Origin: Paramecium pentaurelia
Lineage: Eukaryota; Ciliophora; Oligohymenophorea; Peniculida; Parameciidae
NCBI GenBank assembly: GCA_905183005.1
Contig: CAJJDO010000042.1
Location: 393,667-457,666, forward strand
Direction: 5' to 3'
Length of the DNA stretch: 64,000 nucleotides
A program made the translations under genes and the position numbers. This document shows, one piece after another, positions 12,694 to 28,100 of this stretch (its first letter is position 1; each line of letters opens with the position of its first letter). The notes beneath the pieces were generated by a model. It was not told where the DNA came from and searched no databases. It worked only from the letters and a program-made list of their open reading frames with translations.

Positions 12694-14151
12694 TTTCTTT
12701 ATTATCTATATTTATTTCTCCATCTATTTCTTTTGCAATTTATAAAGTAAATGTTTTCAAATCTTATAATACTTCCTTAATATCTTATTTAGAACCCTTT
12801 CTTTATAGTTATGAAATCTATTCTAACATAAGATGCCATTATTATTTTGACTTTTAAATGATTATTTTATGATGAGATTTCTATTAAGACAATTTCTTAA
12901 TTGATGATACTTTTTTTTAACTAAATTGACTTTCTTTATCTTCATCCCAATCCAGTTTATGAATAAAAGTATTGAATCCATTTTTATTAATTCTCTTCTA
13001 AGAAGAATTTAATCCACTTTATTCCTTCTCTAATTAACTTATTGGTTATAAATAAGATTATGTCTAATTTAAATTTGGTGTTAATTAATTCAATTTCATT
13101 TCATCTTCATCTAAAAAATTCTAATAATATTATAATTCATTTCTTGTTCTATAACCTCTCCAAAATTTTTAAATGATTATTGCTGCTTTAATAATTTGAG
13201 CCATTTCTTTTTCTAAGTTTCCCAATTCTTGTATTTATTATTCATCATCTTCATCTAATGATGGCTCAGATATAATAACATTTTATCTTCTAGTACTTTT
13301 ATGGATTGAATCCATTTAAGAAATACCTTCTTAATCACTATCCAATACCAAACCTAAACAACTTTAATTATCTCTTGTATCTCTATTAAATTAAGCATAT
13401 CTATCTGCTATATTTTAATATTTAATAACTAATTCTCTTTTCTTATCATCCATAGATGATTTTGGTCGTTTTTTCTAATGAAAAGACACTGATTTCTTTT
13501 GATGAACAGATGTTGTATGATTTCGATCTATTGTAAATTATTGTTTTGTATCTACATTTAATATATTCGTTTAAATTCTATAAGTTTTATTAGATTTTAG
13601 ATTATCTTTGTAATTCTTATTATTTTTTGAATTACAATTCAAATTAAATTTGTTTTCGTTTCCATTCTTAATACATTCTAATTTCCTGTATTTATTATTC
13701 ATTAAATTTTGGTTAATAATACATTTATTCCTCATCCTCATTAATCTTTTACTCTAAAAAGAATAAATCATATTCAAGTTTACTACTATTTATCATCTAT
13801 TTAATTTTTCTTTTAGGTAGATGATTTAAAAATGAGACTCCTAAAATCTCTCTACGATCTTATTTTGGTTCTTCAAATTTGACTTTCCTTAATTGTTCTT
13901 GATACAATAGATTATCTCTCTTAACCATTTGAGCATAGATGTATTTTTTAAGTCTTTCTTAATTTAATCCCCAAGGAATAGGAGAATATGTTGTTTATTT
14001 TGATTTGTTTAATTTCTTCTTCTTCTTCTTTTTTTTTGGTTCTCCATTGCAAATTTTATCTACTTTGCTTTTGGCAACTCTCTAGTTTATAAATATAACT
14101 CTACTTATTCTTATCTAGATTCAGATTGATGTTGATGTTGATACCTGACAT
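10921..14151 (-). CDS. Large IQ-motif, poly-Gln cytoskeletal/centrosome-type protein (about 1,040 aa)
   Basis: Minus-strand frame to TGA 10921-10923. Introns seen clearly at 11050-11075, 11266-11291 and 13528-13555. Near the N-terminus a frame shift requires one more intron, either 14060-14078 (19 nt) or a longer 40-nt alternative, so the first exons from ATG 14151 are uncertain. An IQ calmodulin-binding motif (IIIQKFWRGYRTR) lies near residue 320. A poly-Gln run of about 25 residues, all TAA, is encoded at 12618-12692. After it, FYDFASNKFRELLNPENM, then a charged helix (KMREIAIEERHKNEIENI) and a WVTKEKE block resemble CAP350-like centrosomal proteins. The acidic C-terminus ends WLIYDEEQSEI... 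followed by a Leu-rich helix. Probable role: calmodulin-linked structural protein of basal bodies or cortex. That is inference; the IQ motif is the firm part. Confidence 0.78.
12618..12692. repeat. (ATT)n microsatellite encoding poly-Gln
   Basis: About 25 uninterrupted ATT units. On the minus strand they are TAA codons inside the IQ-motif gene and are read as glutamine in ciliate code 6. Under the standard code this would be a run of stops, so it is also direct support for the reassigned code. Confidence 0.9.
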
Positions 14152-14230
14152 TTTTATAAAATATACAATTTGAATTATTGAGATAAAATTTGAAATATAT
14201 TTATAATTAATTTATAATTTTATTTTTTAT

Positions 14231-15103
14231 TCATTTTTCTTTAATAGCATCTGAATTTGGATAATTAAGTATTATTTATTCTTGATCTGATGATTGCATG
14301 AATTTGATTATCCAAAGAGATATAGCTCCTTCTTTGATTGTCATCATAAAAATGATCATAATTACAATCATGTTGTATATCAGATTATCATACAAGATTT
14401 AGGCAGCCAAGAAAAATGTAATTTTAGTTAAATTGTATTCATTGTCATCTGTTATATAATCAACTACTCTATAGATAGCTAATCCAATTGTACCTAATGA
14501 CAAAATAGTTACCAATAGCTTTAGACCAATATATATTTTGTTTTATGATGGAACATTCATTAAGAATGTATAGATTGAAAATGCTAATGGACTTAATAGA
14601 AATACGAGGGACAATTGATAATCAAATGAGAAATAGATATATGTTATAAGTATGGACAATTGAATGAACAAGAACCTAATTACATAATTGAAATATGTGA
14701 TCTTCCTGTAAGCTTCATCTCTATAGAATATACTTCCTAAAGTATGAAAGTTTAATAGTATTAATTTAAATTTCTTGAATGAGGAAGGCTTTGCTATATT
14801 TGTCAATGATGGTGAAGATTAATCATATTAATTTCTACTTTCTTTATATGTAAATATTTCACTCTTTTTCATATCTGGAGTTTCATCTTTTTAATTTGTG
14901 ATGACAATTTCTGATTAGGATTTCTTGTGATTATACACTTTTGCATATTATGTATCTTTGTAATGAGCAAAGAAAGCAAACAATAAAGTTAATGATCCTA
15001 TACAAATTAAATAAATAAAGAAGGGTTCAGAAATTAATAGAGTATTAGAAGTATTATTATTAATATTTTTAGTTTAATTACTATTATTATTAGTATTATT
15101 TGA

Positions 15104-15139
<36 letters not shown>

Positions 15140-18100
15140 TTACTCATCTTATTCATCTTATTCATCTTATTCATCTTACTCATCTTAATCATTATCTGGA
15201 TTATCTGTAGTTTAATTTGTATTATTATTTGTACTATTATCTACTACAGTGCTATTAATTACAATTGTAAATGGATTAAATTAGAAAATCTTACATGAAA
15301 TAGCAGTTTTATTAATAAGTATTGTTTCTATGTCTTTAGATGTCCAAATATCAAATAATTTTTGTATACAAATAGTTTTATTATTTGCATAATCCTCATC
15401 AACTATAAAAGTATAAGAATATGGTTATAACATTATAGCATTTTATTATGTTAATTCATCCACAACTCTTAAAAAGATTGCTTCAGCTCCAATTGAATCA
15501 TTCTTAGGGAAGGTCTCTTCATTTAAATATGGATTCACAATAAATTTATTAAAGTAATATTAGTAATTAGATTAAGTGGATTCCAATAATCTAAATACAG
15601 TTTCTTCTTTCAAAATATTTCCAGTCATTTCATTTATAATTTTATAACTAGCCTTTCTAATTTATAGAGTTGCTAAATCATTTTCAATTGTAAAACCATC
15701 ACTATTTAAAATAGTTAATTCAATTAATTGAGTTTTGAGTTAATCTATGTATTCCAAAACTTATTCATTAGTAGAATTGAAATATTTACTATTGGTAATT
15801 AATGAAGAGAACAAATCAAAGTATTTATAATAATTATTAATATAACTTTATTATTACAAAGTACTTTGAGTATCTAATTATAAGGTTTTAAGTTTTTCAA
15901 AATTGGATTATATAATTTTATTAAATGAATTCAAAGAATCTAATTGTACCTTAAATTATGAAATCACTTCTTTATCATTAATTAATTAAATCATCTGATT
16001 GAGTATAACATTTTATTGATCAATTGATAGATCATTTTATGCTATTAAATCATTTTTTCTAATAATATCATATTTGAATTATGAACAATTATCCATTTGA
16101 ACAACTCTACTAACAATTAGATCTTAAATTTAGAGTGTATCTTATAGGTTTTCAGAATGATCAATCATTTTAGTTAATTGAGTTTAATTGATTTATTAAT
16201 TTTTAGTGATTACAATAGATGTAGTAAGATTAGAGATTCCATTTTTATTATCTTTGATCATAAATACTAGGAAAGATGTGAAATTGTTAGATTATTATGG
16301 ACCAACAAATGGTAATTGAAATGTTATTGTATTATTAGATTAATAATCTAAGATGTTTATATTATTGATGAATCTTCCGATAGAGAAATCATAATCATAC
16401 ATATCTTTATCATTATAAAATAAGACTTTATATTCTAATGGTTGATCTTCATCTTCACAATAAGCAATAGTCATATTGACATATGTTTTAAGTTCATATA
16501 TAATATCATCAGGATTATTGAAAATCAAAGTACAATTACTTGGTGGCAAATTATAGGATAAAATAATGCTTCTTAAAGATGGCATAACATAAGTTGGATT
16601 ATAGACAGATGTTCTTAATGTAATTTTATTACCTTAAATTGTATTAAGATTGGTAAAATAATCAAGTAATCTAAATTTAAAAGTTAAACTATAAAATTTA
16701 AATGATTTAACAGAAACTTAATCATATATTATGGTAGCTGAATAAAATAGGTTGTCTGGATTAGCTAATGAATATTAAAAAGACAATTAAATTTCATCAT
16801 AATAATTAAATGTTTATGTAATGATCTCTGCTTCCTCTTTTTCATTTGCTGATTGTAATTAAGGAACATCAACTTCAACTATTTGAATCATAGATTTTCC
16901 TGATGCTTATTTATTACCCTTCTTTGTTTCTGCACTAAAGACATATGAATTATATTGAGTTAATTCACTTGCTTATATTACAACAGATTTTCCATTTGGG
17001 TATTTGATGAGTTTACCATATAAATCTAAACATTCAGCACCTTTCAAAACATCAAAACATGTCCATGAGAATATATATTAAAATGGATCTGTTTCTTTTG
17101 GATCAATATCTTAATCTATAACTGAAGCTGTCAATATAACTATAGCAACATCACCAACTTGTCTATTTCCACCACTTACTTTTACAATTAAGGTTCCTTC
17201 TGCAATTTCTTAATTCATAAATATATTTGCTTATAGTGATTATGATGGAACATTAATAGCAACACTAATATTATTTGACCCAATTTAAAGAATGTAAGGA
17301 TTTATTGGAATTTGGAAATCGAAAGCAGAACTCATTTATAAAAAGAATATCTAACTCTATTCAGCTAATATAATTGTATCCAATTTAACTAAAATTTCAA
17401 CTGTCTCAGACATTTCTGAAGTCAATGTACAATTTGAATAAATAAATGTAAAATTGAGCAGAGTTGTTTCATATCTATAAAATGTATTCTATTCTTCAGG
17501 TTCCTATATACTTACTTGAGCAGGTCCTAAAGTTTAAAGGAAGAAAGTATTAGAAGCATCTAATGCTAAGAAATTTCTTAATTGTATGTTAAATGAAAAT
17601 GTTGTAAATGGTTTTAATACTAATCTAGGAATTGTTATATTAGTATCATATGTTTTAGCTGGAGTAATTGAACTAAGAATTGAACTTAATTGAGAATTCA
17701 CATAATTTTAAGGTTATATCAAATCCCAACTGAAAATATCTAAATTTCTACTACCTGTATTACCAAGAGTATATTTTATGACTACTGCCTCACAAATAGT
17801 TTTTGGTTATTAAGCTACAAAAGTAATGTATGGTAAATTCTCTTCATTTGAAACAGCTGGATCCATTATTAAACTACTAGATTAAAAGGTTGGAAAACCT
17901 GCTGTACATATTTTCAATTTGAAACCATTTCCAAAAGAAAAATTATGTCCAATTACTATTGTAGCATACTTACCAAGTGTTACAATTATAGAATTTTCAT
18001 CAATTGTACAAATTGGACTTGTACCCAAAGTAGAAAGAGTAGATGCCTAGAAATATTGATCACAACCTGTTTGAGTACTATCAACTAAATCTAAAGGTCC

Positions 18101-21100
18101 TCCAAAATCAATCTTAATTTTATTTAATCCTAATGTTAAGGTTGAATATGGTACACCCATATCACAATTAGTACAATATACAGATCCAATACTCTTTCTA
18201 GAATAACCATCTTTACATATGCATTTACCAACAAATGGACCACTCATATTACCTTTACAACTAACACATCCATTTGAATCACAATCTCCACATTCAAATG
18301 CACATTTTATACATTGACCTGAAAAATCAAAGTAACCAGAAGGACATGTACAAAATGGGGGATTTTCTCTTATTCCTGAACATATTAAACATTTATCTGC
18401 AATATCTACACAAGTTGTACATACTTCACTACATGGTTAACAAATTGGAGTGAGATTATCAAAGAATCCATCTGGACAAGTACATGAAGGTATATTTTCT
18501 CTTCTATCTGCACATGTTGTACAAATATTATTTTCACATAATTCACATTTATAATTACATTTTGGACAATTTAATGAAATACCATCTTCATAATAATAAT
18601 CAGGACAAATACAAGTAGAACCATATCTATTTCCTTTACAAGTTAAACAATTATTAGCTTATACTTTACAAGTTGCACATTTATGCTCACATGGTGAACA
18701 ATCTGGAGTTCCAACATCATAAAATCCTCTTTAACAAGTACATTAAGGTTTATTTTATTATCTTGATGGTTAACATGTAACACAATTTGATGATTAAAGA
18801 GCGCATGTTGCACATTATGGATCGCAATTAATCGTTATTTATACTAAAGGGTTACATTCTACTCCACTCAATACATATCCAGGACTACAAGTAGTTACAC
18901 ATTGCATTCTTTCTATGTACACTGGGCATGTCAAACAATCAAAACTTGATCCTCCTTAACAGGTAAGACAAGACACATGACATGGCATACAGGCTTAATA
19001 TGTATCTGAAGCATAAGTTCCATTTGGACAAACACTTAAACATTAGGCTTGATAAACATAAGTTGTAAGTGGACAAGAATCACAATTATTAATTAGAGGA
19101 CCATGACAGGTCAAACAAGATGAATGACATTCTGTACAAATTTTACCAGTTGCTCCATAAAATCCATCTGGACATTCAGGTAAACAATTATTAAAATAGA
19201 AATAGTAACTACTTGGACATGTCAAACAATCATCAATATCTGGACCAGAACATGTTTTGCAAATCAAATTACATGGTTAGCATCTTCTATCATTAATAGA
19301 CTAATAATAGCCATCATAACACGATGACATACATTAACCATCTTAAAAGAAATATCCAGATTAGCATAATTTACAAGAACTTGAAACACAAGTTTCACAA
19401 TTATCAATACAAAATTCACAAGTAAATGTTTGAATATCTCCTTAATATGATGGAGGACATACATCATAACATTATCCATTTAAAATATACTTTTATGTAC
19501 TGCATTAAGTGCAATCATATATATTTGTACCTACACATATATCACAATTTAAAGCACATGATTCACATACGCCATTAACTCCTACTGTTCCTATTGGACA
19601 TATTGGATAACATTTTCCTTAATATTATAATAATCCTCCACTACATGTTAAACATTAATAGTTCTCACCTCCTGTACATTCAATACAAGCCTCATTACAT
19701 TTTAAACATTTTTAAACAAATTAATTAGCATACATCTTGGATGGGCAAGTCTCAACACAAAAATCATTATGTAAATAAAATCCAGCAACACAAGTTTAAC
19801 ATACAGTTGGTGAAGTACAAAATTGACAACCTTCATAACAAGGAACACAGAATTTACCAGATGGATAATATCCTTCTTTACAAATCTTATAACAGATTCC
19901 AGTTACAAGTGTAGAATCCAAAACCAACATATATGTATTATCAGGACATGTTGAACATTAAGTGAAGAGAGGATTAGTACATTCCTTACATGTTTGATGA
20001 CATTTTTTGCATGATCTAGTAGTAGGATCACCATAAAATCCACTATCACAAGGAGAGATACATAACTTTGAGATTCTTGACATAAATTTATTGGGGAGAC
20101 AATAGAGACATTATGATTCTGAGCAAATTTCACATTATGGATCAGCACAAGGAGTACAATCTTTATTCAATCTATATGTTTTGGTTGGACATGATAGTAA
20201 GCATTAATTGAATAACAAATCATATCCATCATAACAAGTTGTACATTTAGACTAAGTCTCAGCACATGTTTTACAACTAACCTAAAGAGAAATTATATTT
20301 GAATATTACATCACACATAACACATAGAGTTCTATCAGCTGTCTATTAAACTATATAATAATTAGATGGACACGACAGAACTGCTTAATTATCTGGCATA
20401 ATCATGTATGGTTTTTTGAATGTAATACAATCTTTGTCAGTTGGACCAGAACAAGTTAAACAACATGGTTAACAATCTAATTATAAAAATGATAATGTAT
20501 ACTTTCACATTTAACAGCAACTTTATTTTCAAATTAATATGAATAAATGCAAGTAGAACATTTAGTGTTTATGTCAAAACCATATTTACATAATAAACAA
20601 TTTCCTTTGACATCAGTTGCATCATAAACACATTTGGCACATCTATAATCACATGCTAAAATATAATAAAATGATTCTTACCTTTGCAAGTATTATCTAC
20701 AAGATTTTCATAATATTATTCATTACATTGACAAGTAACTTAATTTCTATTATCAACACTTGAACAAGCATCACATGTTCCTTCAGTTCTACAAGCTTAA
20801 CAAAATTATGGACAATTCTTAGAGAGTAAATAAAAGTTAGTAATTCCTAAGTCTATTGTTGTAGTTAATTCAATTGTTATTTATAAATTTGTATTTACAT
20901 GATCCACTTCATAATCCACAAAATAAACGGAATCCATTCCACTACTACCATAGAGATTACCAGCTTATATTCTGCTTATGGAAGTATCAGGAACTATAAT
21001 TGAACCTGAAGCACCGTTTATTGTAATTATCAAATTTGCTGATGTTAATATAGTTGATGTATCAAATGCATAAACGTAAAAACTGAATTTAATTTTATAA

Positions 21101-21912
21101 TGAATTTATAATGTCTAAGTAAATGTTATAATTCCTGTATTCCATCTTCTAAAACCTCCTATAATAAAATTAGCTGCTGAGTTTCCAAAAGTAAGTAAAT
21201 CATATTTTTAAGAGGTTATTGAATTTATAGTATTATAATTAAAATTAGGCAAAACAGTATTAGGATTTTATGTAGATGAAGTAAAATAATAAAACTATTT
21301 ATTTGAAACATAAGTATTAGTTGATGCAACTGAAGGACCGATTTCATAAATTAATACTGGACCAACATAGATTGTTTTTATTTTTGCAGCATTATTAAGA
21401 GTTGGTATACTGATGACTAATTTCAGTATTTTGTCTGAGCCACTTGTTATTAATGTAGTTTTAAGTGCTTAAACTTTAAAAACCAATACTTTCACACTAA
21501 CTATTAATTAATAATTACTTGGTTAATGTGCAATAAACTTCATTCAATTAGGTTGCAGTTGTTAGTGGTTGTGTTGATAGTGTTGCTGTATTACTTTTGA
21601 TGACTAAAGAATCCCCCTCCCAAGTTCCTGCTACAATTATTTTAATATATATCTCATGATCATTGTCATTAACGATATATTAATTAGATATTGATTTTGC
21701 CAAATCACTGCTTATGGTAACATAAGGTTGTTTTAAGGATGAGCATAATGTAGCTGTAGCAGACAAAGCTGTAGATGTTTCATCTACCCAAGTATGGGCC
21801 CCTGTAGTAACTAAATCAGATTTTACTAATGTATAAGATTAAGTCATGACTAAAAATTGATATCTATGATACCTAAATATAGTTTTGTAACCAATATCAG
21901 CAAGATTTTCAT
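14231..21912 (-). CDS. Receptor A: giant Cys-repeat (GFR/furin-like), REJ-like, multi-pass surface protein (about 2,518 aa)
   Basis: Minus strand, ATG 21910-21912 to TGA 14231-14233. Five introns lie near the 5' end: 21850-21872, 21497-21518, 20656-20681, 20477-20502 and 20282-20309. The exons sum to 2,519 codons. A signal peptide (MKILLILVTKLYLV) is followed by a beta-rich domain of about 330 residues. Residues about 350-1245 are Cys repeats of the CxxC...CxxC growth-factor-receptor/furin type. A Ser/Thr/Asn-rich region with REJ-like features (ASELTQYNSYVFSAETKKG) comes next, then an Asn-rich stalk with five DEQ repeats. The first membrane segment is FIYLICIGSLTLLFAFF near 2256, with about four more in the last 160 residues. 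The position of the GPS motif is degenerate (SCKIFQFNPFT). It is the most divergent of the four paralogues, lying 203 bp downstream of receptor B. A surface adhesion or mechanosensory receptor is likely; the ligand is unknown. Confidence 0.88.
15141..15187. repeat. 9-bp tandem repeat encoding Asp-Glu-Gln units
   Basis: Five near-perfect copies of a 9-bp unit (TATTCATCT with one variable base) that read DEQ repeatedly on the minus strand. They are flanked by ATT-rich Asn-coding runs (15045-15140). They lie in the extracellular stalk just before the first membrane segment of receptor A and look like a slippage-prone spacer. Confidence 0.85.
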
Positions 21913-22115
21913 CTAAAAAAAATTATTAATTAAAATTCAATGTCTAGAAAATCATATAAAAATTCTAATATATTAATTTATTATTCAGCAATTTTACCAG
22001 TTTTTTAATCAAAAAACAATCTTTTTTCAGTTTCTAAGATTATTAATTAATTAAAAAGACTCAATATAGATCATTTTATATTTATATAAATTAATTCAAT
22101 ATATTATCCTAATTC

Positions 22116-25100
22116 TCATTATTTTCTTATATTATCTACTAATCCAAATAAAAATTCTTTTGTTTTTTCATCCAGAATTTTCAATAAAATTCCTTATAGA
22201 AACGGAATTCTTATTATATCCATATGAATAAAATAAGTAATTAATAAAGACAATGGACTATAAATTAAATTATCTACAAGAAATGCTCCTATAAAGATTA
22301 GACTCATTTAATTTGATTATTGAGTTTAATTCATTATCACTAAACCAGCTAACATAATATATGAAATAAGAGCAGCACCACCAATCATTATCAAAACTCC
22401 AATCATTCTGATCATTCTAGATTTATTTGATAATGATTTTTCTAAAATTATTTAATATATCTTATTTGCTGGTGCTGTTAAAATTGATAAACCTATTGTA
22501 AAATTTAAGTTATTAGGTTATTAAAATACAAATATTATGGCCATTCCCCCTAAGAAACTAACATAAACAATGGATGCTCTCAACCCTCTTGGTTTTATGG
22601 GATCATCCTTATAAACTATTTATAAAATTTAATGAAAGTATTTGAGAAATTCAATAAATGCTCTAAAATTAGTAATAAGATTCTTAATTAACATACTTTT
22701 AAGTCCTATATCTTGTATAGTAAGTTTCCTTTATAATTTTTAATCATTACTGGAATCCTCCTATTTAATAGATTCCTCTTATTTATTGAATAATCCTTAT
22801 TTAATTATTCTAGTAGATTATAGAACTTAAGATTGACTAAACAATTAATCAATTTTATTCAAATCTTTACTAGACTTTTCTTCAGGATTTGTTTCTAAAA
22901 TAGATTATTTATTATTTATTTGTGGATTTATTGGTTTGAATCTATTTAAGATAATTGCTCCATAAGAGAGTCCAGTTCCAAACATATTTCTTTTGAATAA
23001 AGGCATAGTATGTTAATATTCAATAGATGAATCTCTCAATTATCCAATCTTAGTATATTTTGAATCTACTTGTTTATTGATCAAGTTATTTTAGACAGTG
23101 TTTTTAACTTCTGTTTCATTTTTTGCTTATTCCTATTAGGCATGTATTTATGAAAACATTTAATTATCTACTTTTATGCCCCAATAGACAATAGACAAAT
23201 ATAACACAGTGATTGTAACATAAAAGTAAAATATGATTGTCTAATAAAATGGAAATGTTGCAAATGCTTCTAAGGTGGTAAGTGAGAAAACTTGACTTGC
23301 TTTATCTAATATTTAATCAATTGATTCCATAACAGAAGTAGGACTCAATTTCTCACATTTACAAATGACTTCCATATCTTTTTTTATTGTTTTACAAATA
23401 TCAGCACTCCAAGTACCATTTTATAATTATGAAATACATTCTAAAGATGTATTAGACTTCAATGTCCTAACTTTGGGAATAGAAAATTAAATATCCTATC
23501 CCAACATAGTATTTTAAGTACTTCCAGTTTCCTATAATTTTGGATCAACAGCTTAATATCCACTACTATTTTTTGGGAATTGAGAAGTAGGATAGAAAGG
23601 ATTATCTTTGTATCTTGTAATAGAAAACTTATAATAATTTGTGGCACTTGTATATATATCATTTACTTCTTAACTATCTCCTATAGGTTATCCTAGAGAT
23701 GAGTTTAGACCAATAATGAATTCAGCTTATTTTTTGGTAACATATCCAAAATCTAGATTCACTGAATTCTAAATCATTTTATACAAAGGTTCATTAACAA
23801 CACTAATAGATTATAAATGAATTTAGATTTAGTTTAAAAGATACAATAAGTAATCTGATGTAACATTTTAATTAACCTTATAATTGATGCCTGATGATAG
23901 AATGTCTACAAAAACATAATATTATCTAATATACTCATTTTTATCAAGATTCTACTCTGAAGTTAATTGATTCTGCTTTTGCAAATTAAAATATTGAGAC
24001 AATATTGATATTGCTTTGATTATTCTATAATTGATTTGATAAAGTAAAATTGTTTCATTAATAGATATTAATGTTACATTCTAACTTATTAGATTTGAAA
24101 TAGATCGATATAAAGATTCAGTTTGATTAGCCAATAGTGTTTAATTAACATCTATTTTAATTAAATCCTCATATAACTTTTCCTTATATTAAGAAAGTGA
24201 TTTGAGTTGTTTTAATCTTTCAGTAATTAATACATAACCAACTAATTATTCATCAAAACTTAAAAGTGTAGATTAATAATCCTTGAATATACTTTCATCA
24301 ATCTTTTTGAATTCCTTCACATTAACAGTTAAAGTCAAATTCACTATACCATATTTTGAATCTTTAATATTAAATACTAAAAAGGGTTCATCTTCAAAAT
24401 AATAAGGTAAGATTAATTTGAAATGATTTGAAGATTGAAAGTTTTTGAGTCTAACAAAGTTGTGAAATTTAGATGTAATCAAATCTTATTGATAAGTTGA
24501 TTAATTAGGGAAAAGATACACACTGTACATAAGAGGAGCATTATCATCTTTACAACCAATTAATGAGATATTCATTTCATCTAAGAATTCCACATAACTC
24601 TCTGGTAATTGATATGATAATGTACAATTTTAAGGAGGGATATTCATTTTTAATATTTAGGTATTGATAGATGGAAGTATAAAACGAGGATCATAGACTG
24701 ATAATCTTAGTTTGATTGTGTTGTCTTACAATAAATCAATGAAATAATTCTACTATTTGTATTTGAATTGTAGATAAAAGAATTCAAATGTAGCAACCAC
24801 ATATTAATCATAGATTACAGCTCCTGCATACATCAATAGATCAGGATTAACTCCTGGGTATTGGACAGTGAATATAAGTTCATTATAATAATTATATAAC
24901 TATTCTGAATCTGCACCATATACAATTAAACTTGGTAAATCTATTTCTATAAATTAGATAGAAACTGTTGTAGAGAATCTATTTCCCTATTTAATAATAC
25001 TAACCTCAAAATTGGAAACTGTGTATGGATAGAATGTTTTGGGTTTAATGTATTATGAACAGCTAGAATTAAATTCTAGAGGTAATTTTTATTGATTCTA

Positions 25101-28100
25101 GCAATATGTAGCATCTATGATATCCAAACATACCCAGGAACATTCATATACTTATGATTTAATCTCTTGATCATTTAGATCCTTATCAGTAATTGTGGTA
25201 TTAAGATATAAGGCATCTTAGAATCCAATCATTCTATTACCTCCTGCTATAGTAATAATTGGATTTGATGGAACAATATAAAATTCAAATTCAGATGAAC
25301 TTTTGACTATGTAATCAGATCTAGTTAAAATAGTATTGTATGTTAAAATGAAAGGATTATTAAAATTAAGAAAGTATGGTTAAAAAGTAATAGGAATATC
25401 ATATTAATAACCATCTGTGAGATTTTCAGTCAAATTGCCATTAACTATTAGTAATTTGAGATTGTTAAGATATATTTCATAATATACTATTTAAGGAGGA
25501 GGGTTTTTTTCAACACAATTGATATAAGTCAATACATTCGGTATAATGATCTTTTCAAATCTGTTAAATTAATTGATATTTGAAGTAGATACAAAATTGA
25601 TAGAAGATCTTTACATAGCTTAAAATTGAACTTCTATTGTATTCTATAATAATGCAAAGCTTTCTACCATTACACTAAATTTGTATATGGTTCCACTTTC
25701 AAATAATTTAGGAGGAAATTCTAAATATGGTAGATGATTTAAAGTATGATTTTATAGAATGATTTCAATTTCTGGAAGAGGAGGTGAAGGTAAGATGAGA
25801 TTCCATGATAATATATCAAATGGTTATCTTCCATTAAAAGCCAAAGAATCAAATTCTATTTTAATTGATTCACATATATTGGAATTAGTTAAATCTTTGA
25901 ATTTTAAATTTGGTTTATGTGTTGTTTTATCAATTGTGATTGGTATAGATAATGGCATAGGGATAATTTAAACAAATTTAATTTAACATCCACTTAATAG
26001 AAATTCCTTATTTAATTTAATAAGATCTCCAACTCTAATATTAGGATTTAGACCAAAATAAACATTGAATTCTAAATCACAACGAGGATTAGTTCCTAAT
26101 TTAATTAAAGTTTCAGGATGAAAAAATGCTTCACATAAAGAATCAATTTCAAAAGGAATATATACTACTGCTCCTCCAAAATCAAAATTAAATCCTGTAA
26201 ATTCTTCATTTAAAGCAAAGTAAGGAACTCCAACAAAACAATCAGTACAATATACTGAACCAATACTATATCTACTAATTCCTTTTTAATCACATTTACA
26301 TTCTCCAAATATAGGTCCAATTCTATTACCAAAACAAGAAAGACAACCATATTAATTACAATCAATACAAGTTGGATCACATGCTTAACATTGTATATCT
26401 GAATTTTCAAAATATCCCAAAGGACATTTACAGATTGGAGGATCTACTCTAATAGATGAACACTTATTGCATAAATTAGCTGTTCCTTCACAAGTATCAC
26501 ATTTTTGTGCACATTATTAACAATAATATGCATATGAATCATAATAACCATCTTTACAAATACAATCAGGTAAATTAATACGATCAGCTAAACATATAGT
26601 ACATCCATCAGAATCACAATTTTAACAATTATCTTAACATCTAATACAATTAACTGAAACACCATCATCATAATAATAATCAGGACATGAACACTATGGA
26701 TATTATCTATCACCTTTACATTTTATACAATTATTAGGTAAACCTTTACAAGTAGAACATTTATTATCACATTTTTAACAAACTGAATTTATACCATCAT
26801 CAAAATATCCTGTCTCACAATCACAATTAGGTGGATTAGGAGCACGATTGGCAGCACAAGTTTTACAAAATCGAGGAATTAACCAACATGTATCACATTA
26901 ATATGTACAATGATCAAGTACAATTTCAAAATTTGGTTCACAAGATTACTAATTTTTGCTAATTTTAAATCCTTCAGGACATTCATCAACACATTCAAAA
27001 AGATAAAAATATTTTGGGCAAGTTAAACAATTTTAATATGATGATCCAAAACAAGTTAAGCAAGATGAATGACAATGATAACATTTATTTTCTGGGAGTA
27101 CTGCATATTAATCACTTGGACATTCATCTGCACAATAACCTTCTATAGTTAATAATTTATTTTAAGGACAAACTAAACAATTATTATTATTTGGTCCATT
27201 ACAAGCAACACATTCATTATTACAATATTTACATTCATTACTTAAAATATCATGATATGTATTTCCTAAACATGTAGGAATACATTTATTCTTCCACAAA
27301 ATTAAATTATTATTACAACTCAAACAATCAATTATATCTTCACCAAAACATGTTTTACATGTAACATCACATAAATTACACAATTTATTGAATCCAAAAT
27401 ATCCTGGTGGACATTCATCATAACACAAATTATTGAAGTAATATTAATTTTCTAAACATTGAATACAATTAATAAATTAACACTTACATATATATTAAGG
27501 TCTTATACTATTATAGAATCTAGGACATTTCACATAACATTAATTATTTAAATAATAGTAACCTTAAACACAAGCTAGACACTAATTTTGTAATGTACCA
27601 AAACATTTCTTACAATTAGAGACACAGGGAGTACATACATTGTTGACATTACCATATCCATCCAAACATTCAGTTAAACATTCATTTTAATAATAAGCTA
27701 ATGGGGAATTACAAGACAAACAATTTTATGGCAATAATCCAGAACAAGTTCTACAAATAGGATGACAAGGGGAACATAAATATCCAATTAAATTATTATA
27801 ATATCCATTAGGACATTAACCATAACATAATCCATTACTTTTTAATCTGAAATAATTTTAAGCACACACCAAACAATTTTATGTTTAATCAATACAAGAT
27901 GCACATCCATTCCAACATTAATAACAATTATCACCCTATTTATAGAATCCAGGTAAACATGTAAATTTGCACTCTCCACTTATAATGTTCTTTACATTTA
28001 ATACATAACCAATATGACAAGATAAACAATTAATATTTGTACTATTATCACATGTTTTACAGGTAGATTCACATATTTGACATTATCGAGCCTAATAATT

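Noticed and set aside
25759..25971. Plus-strand ORF with Gly-rich start
   Set aside because: Antisense to the REJ-like part of receptor B.
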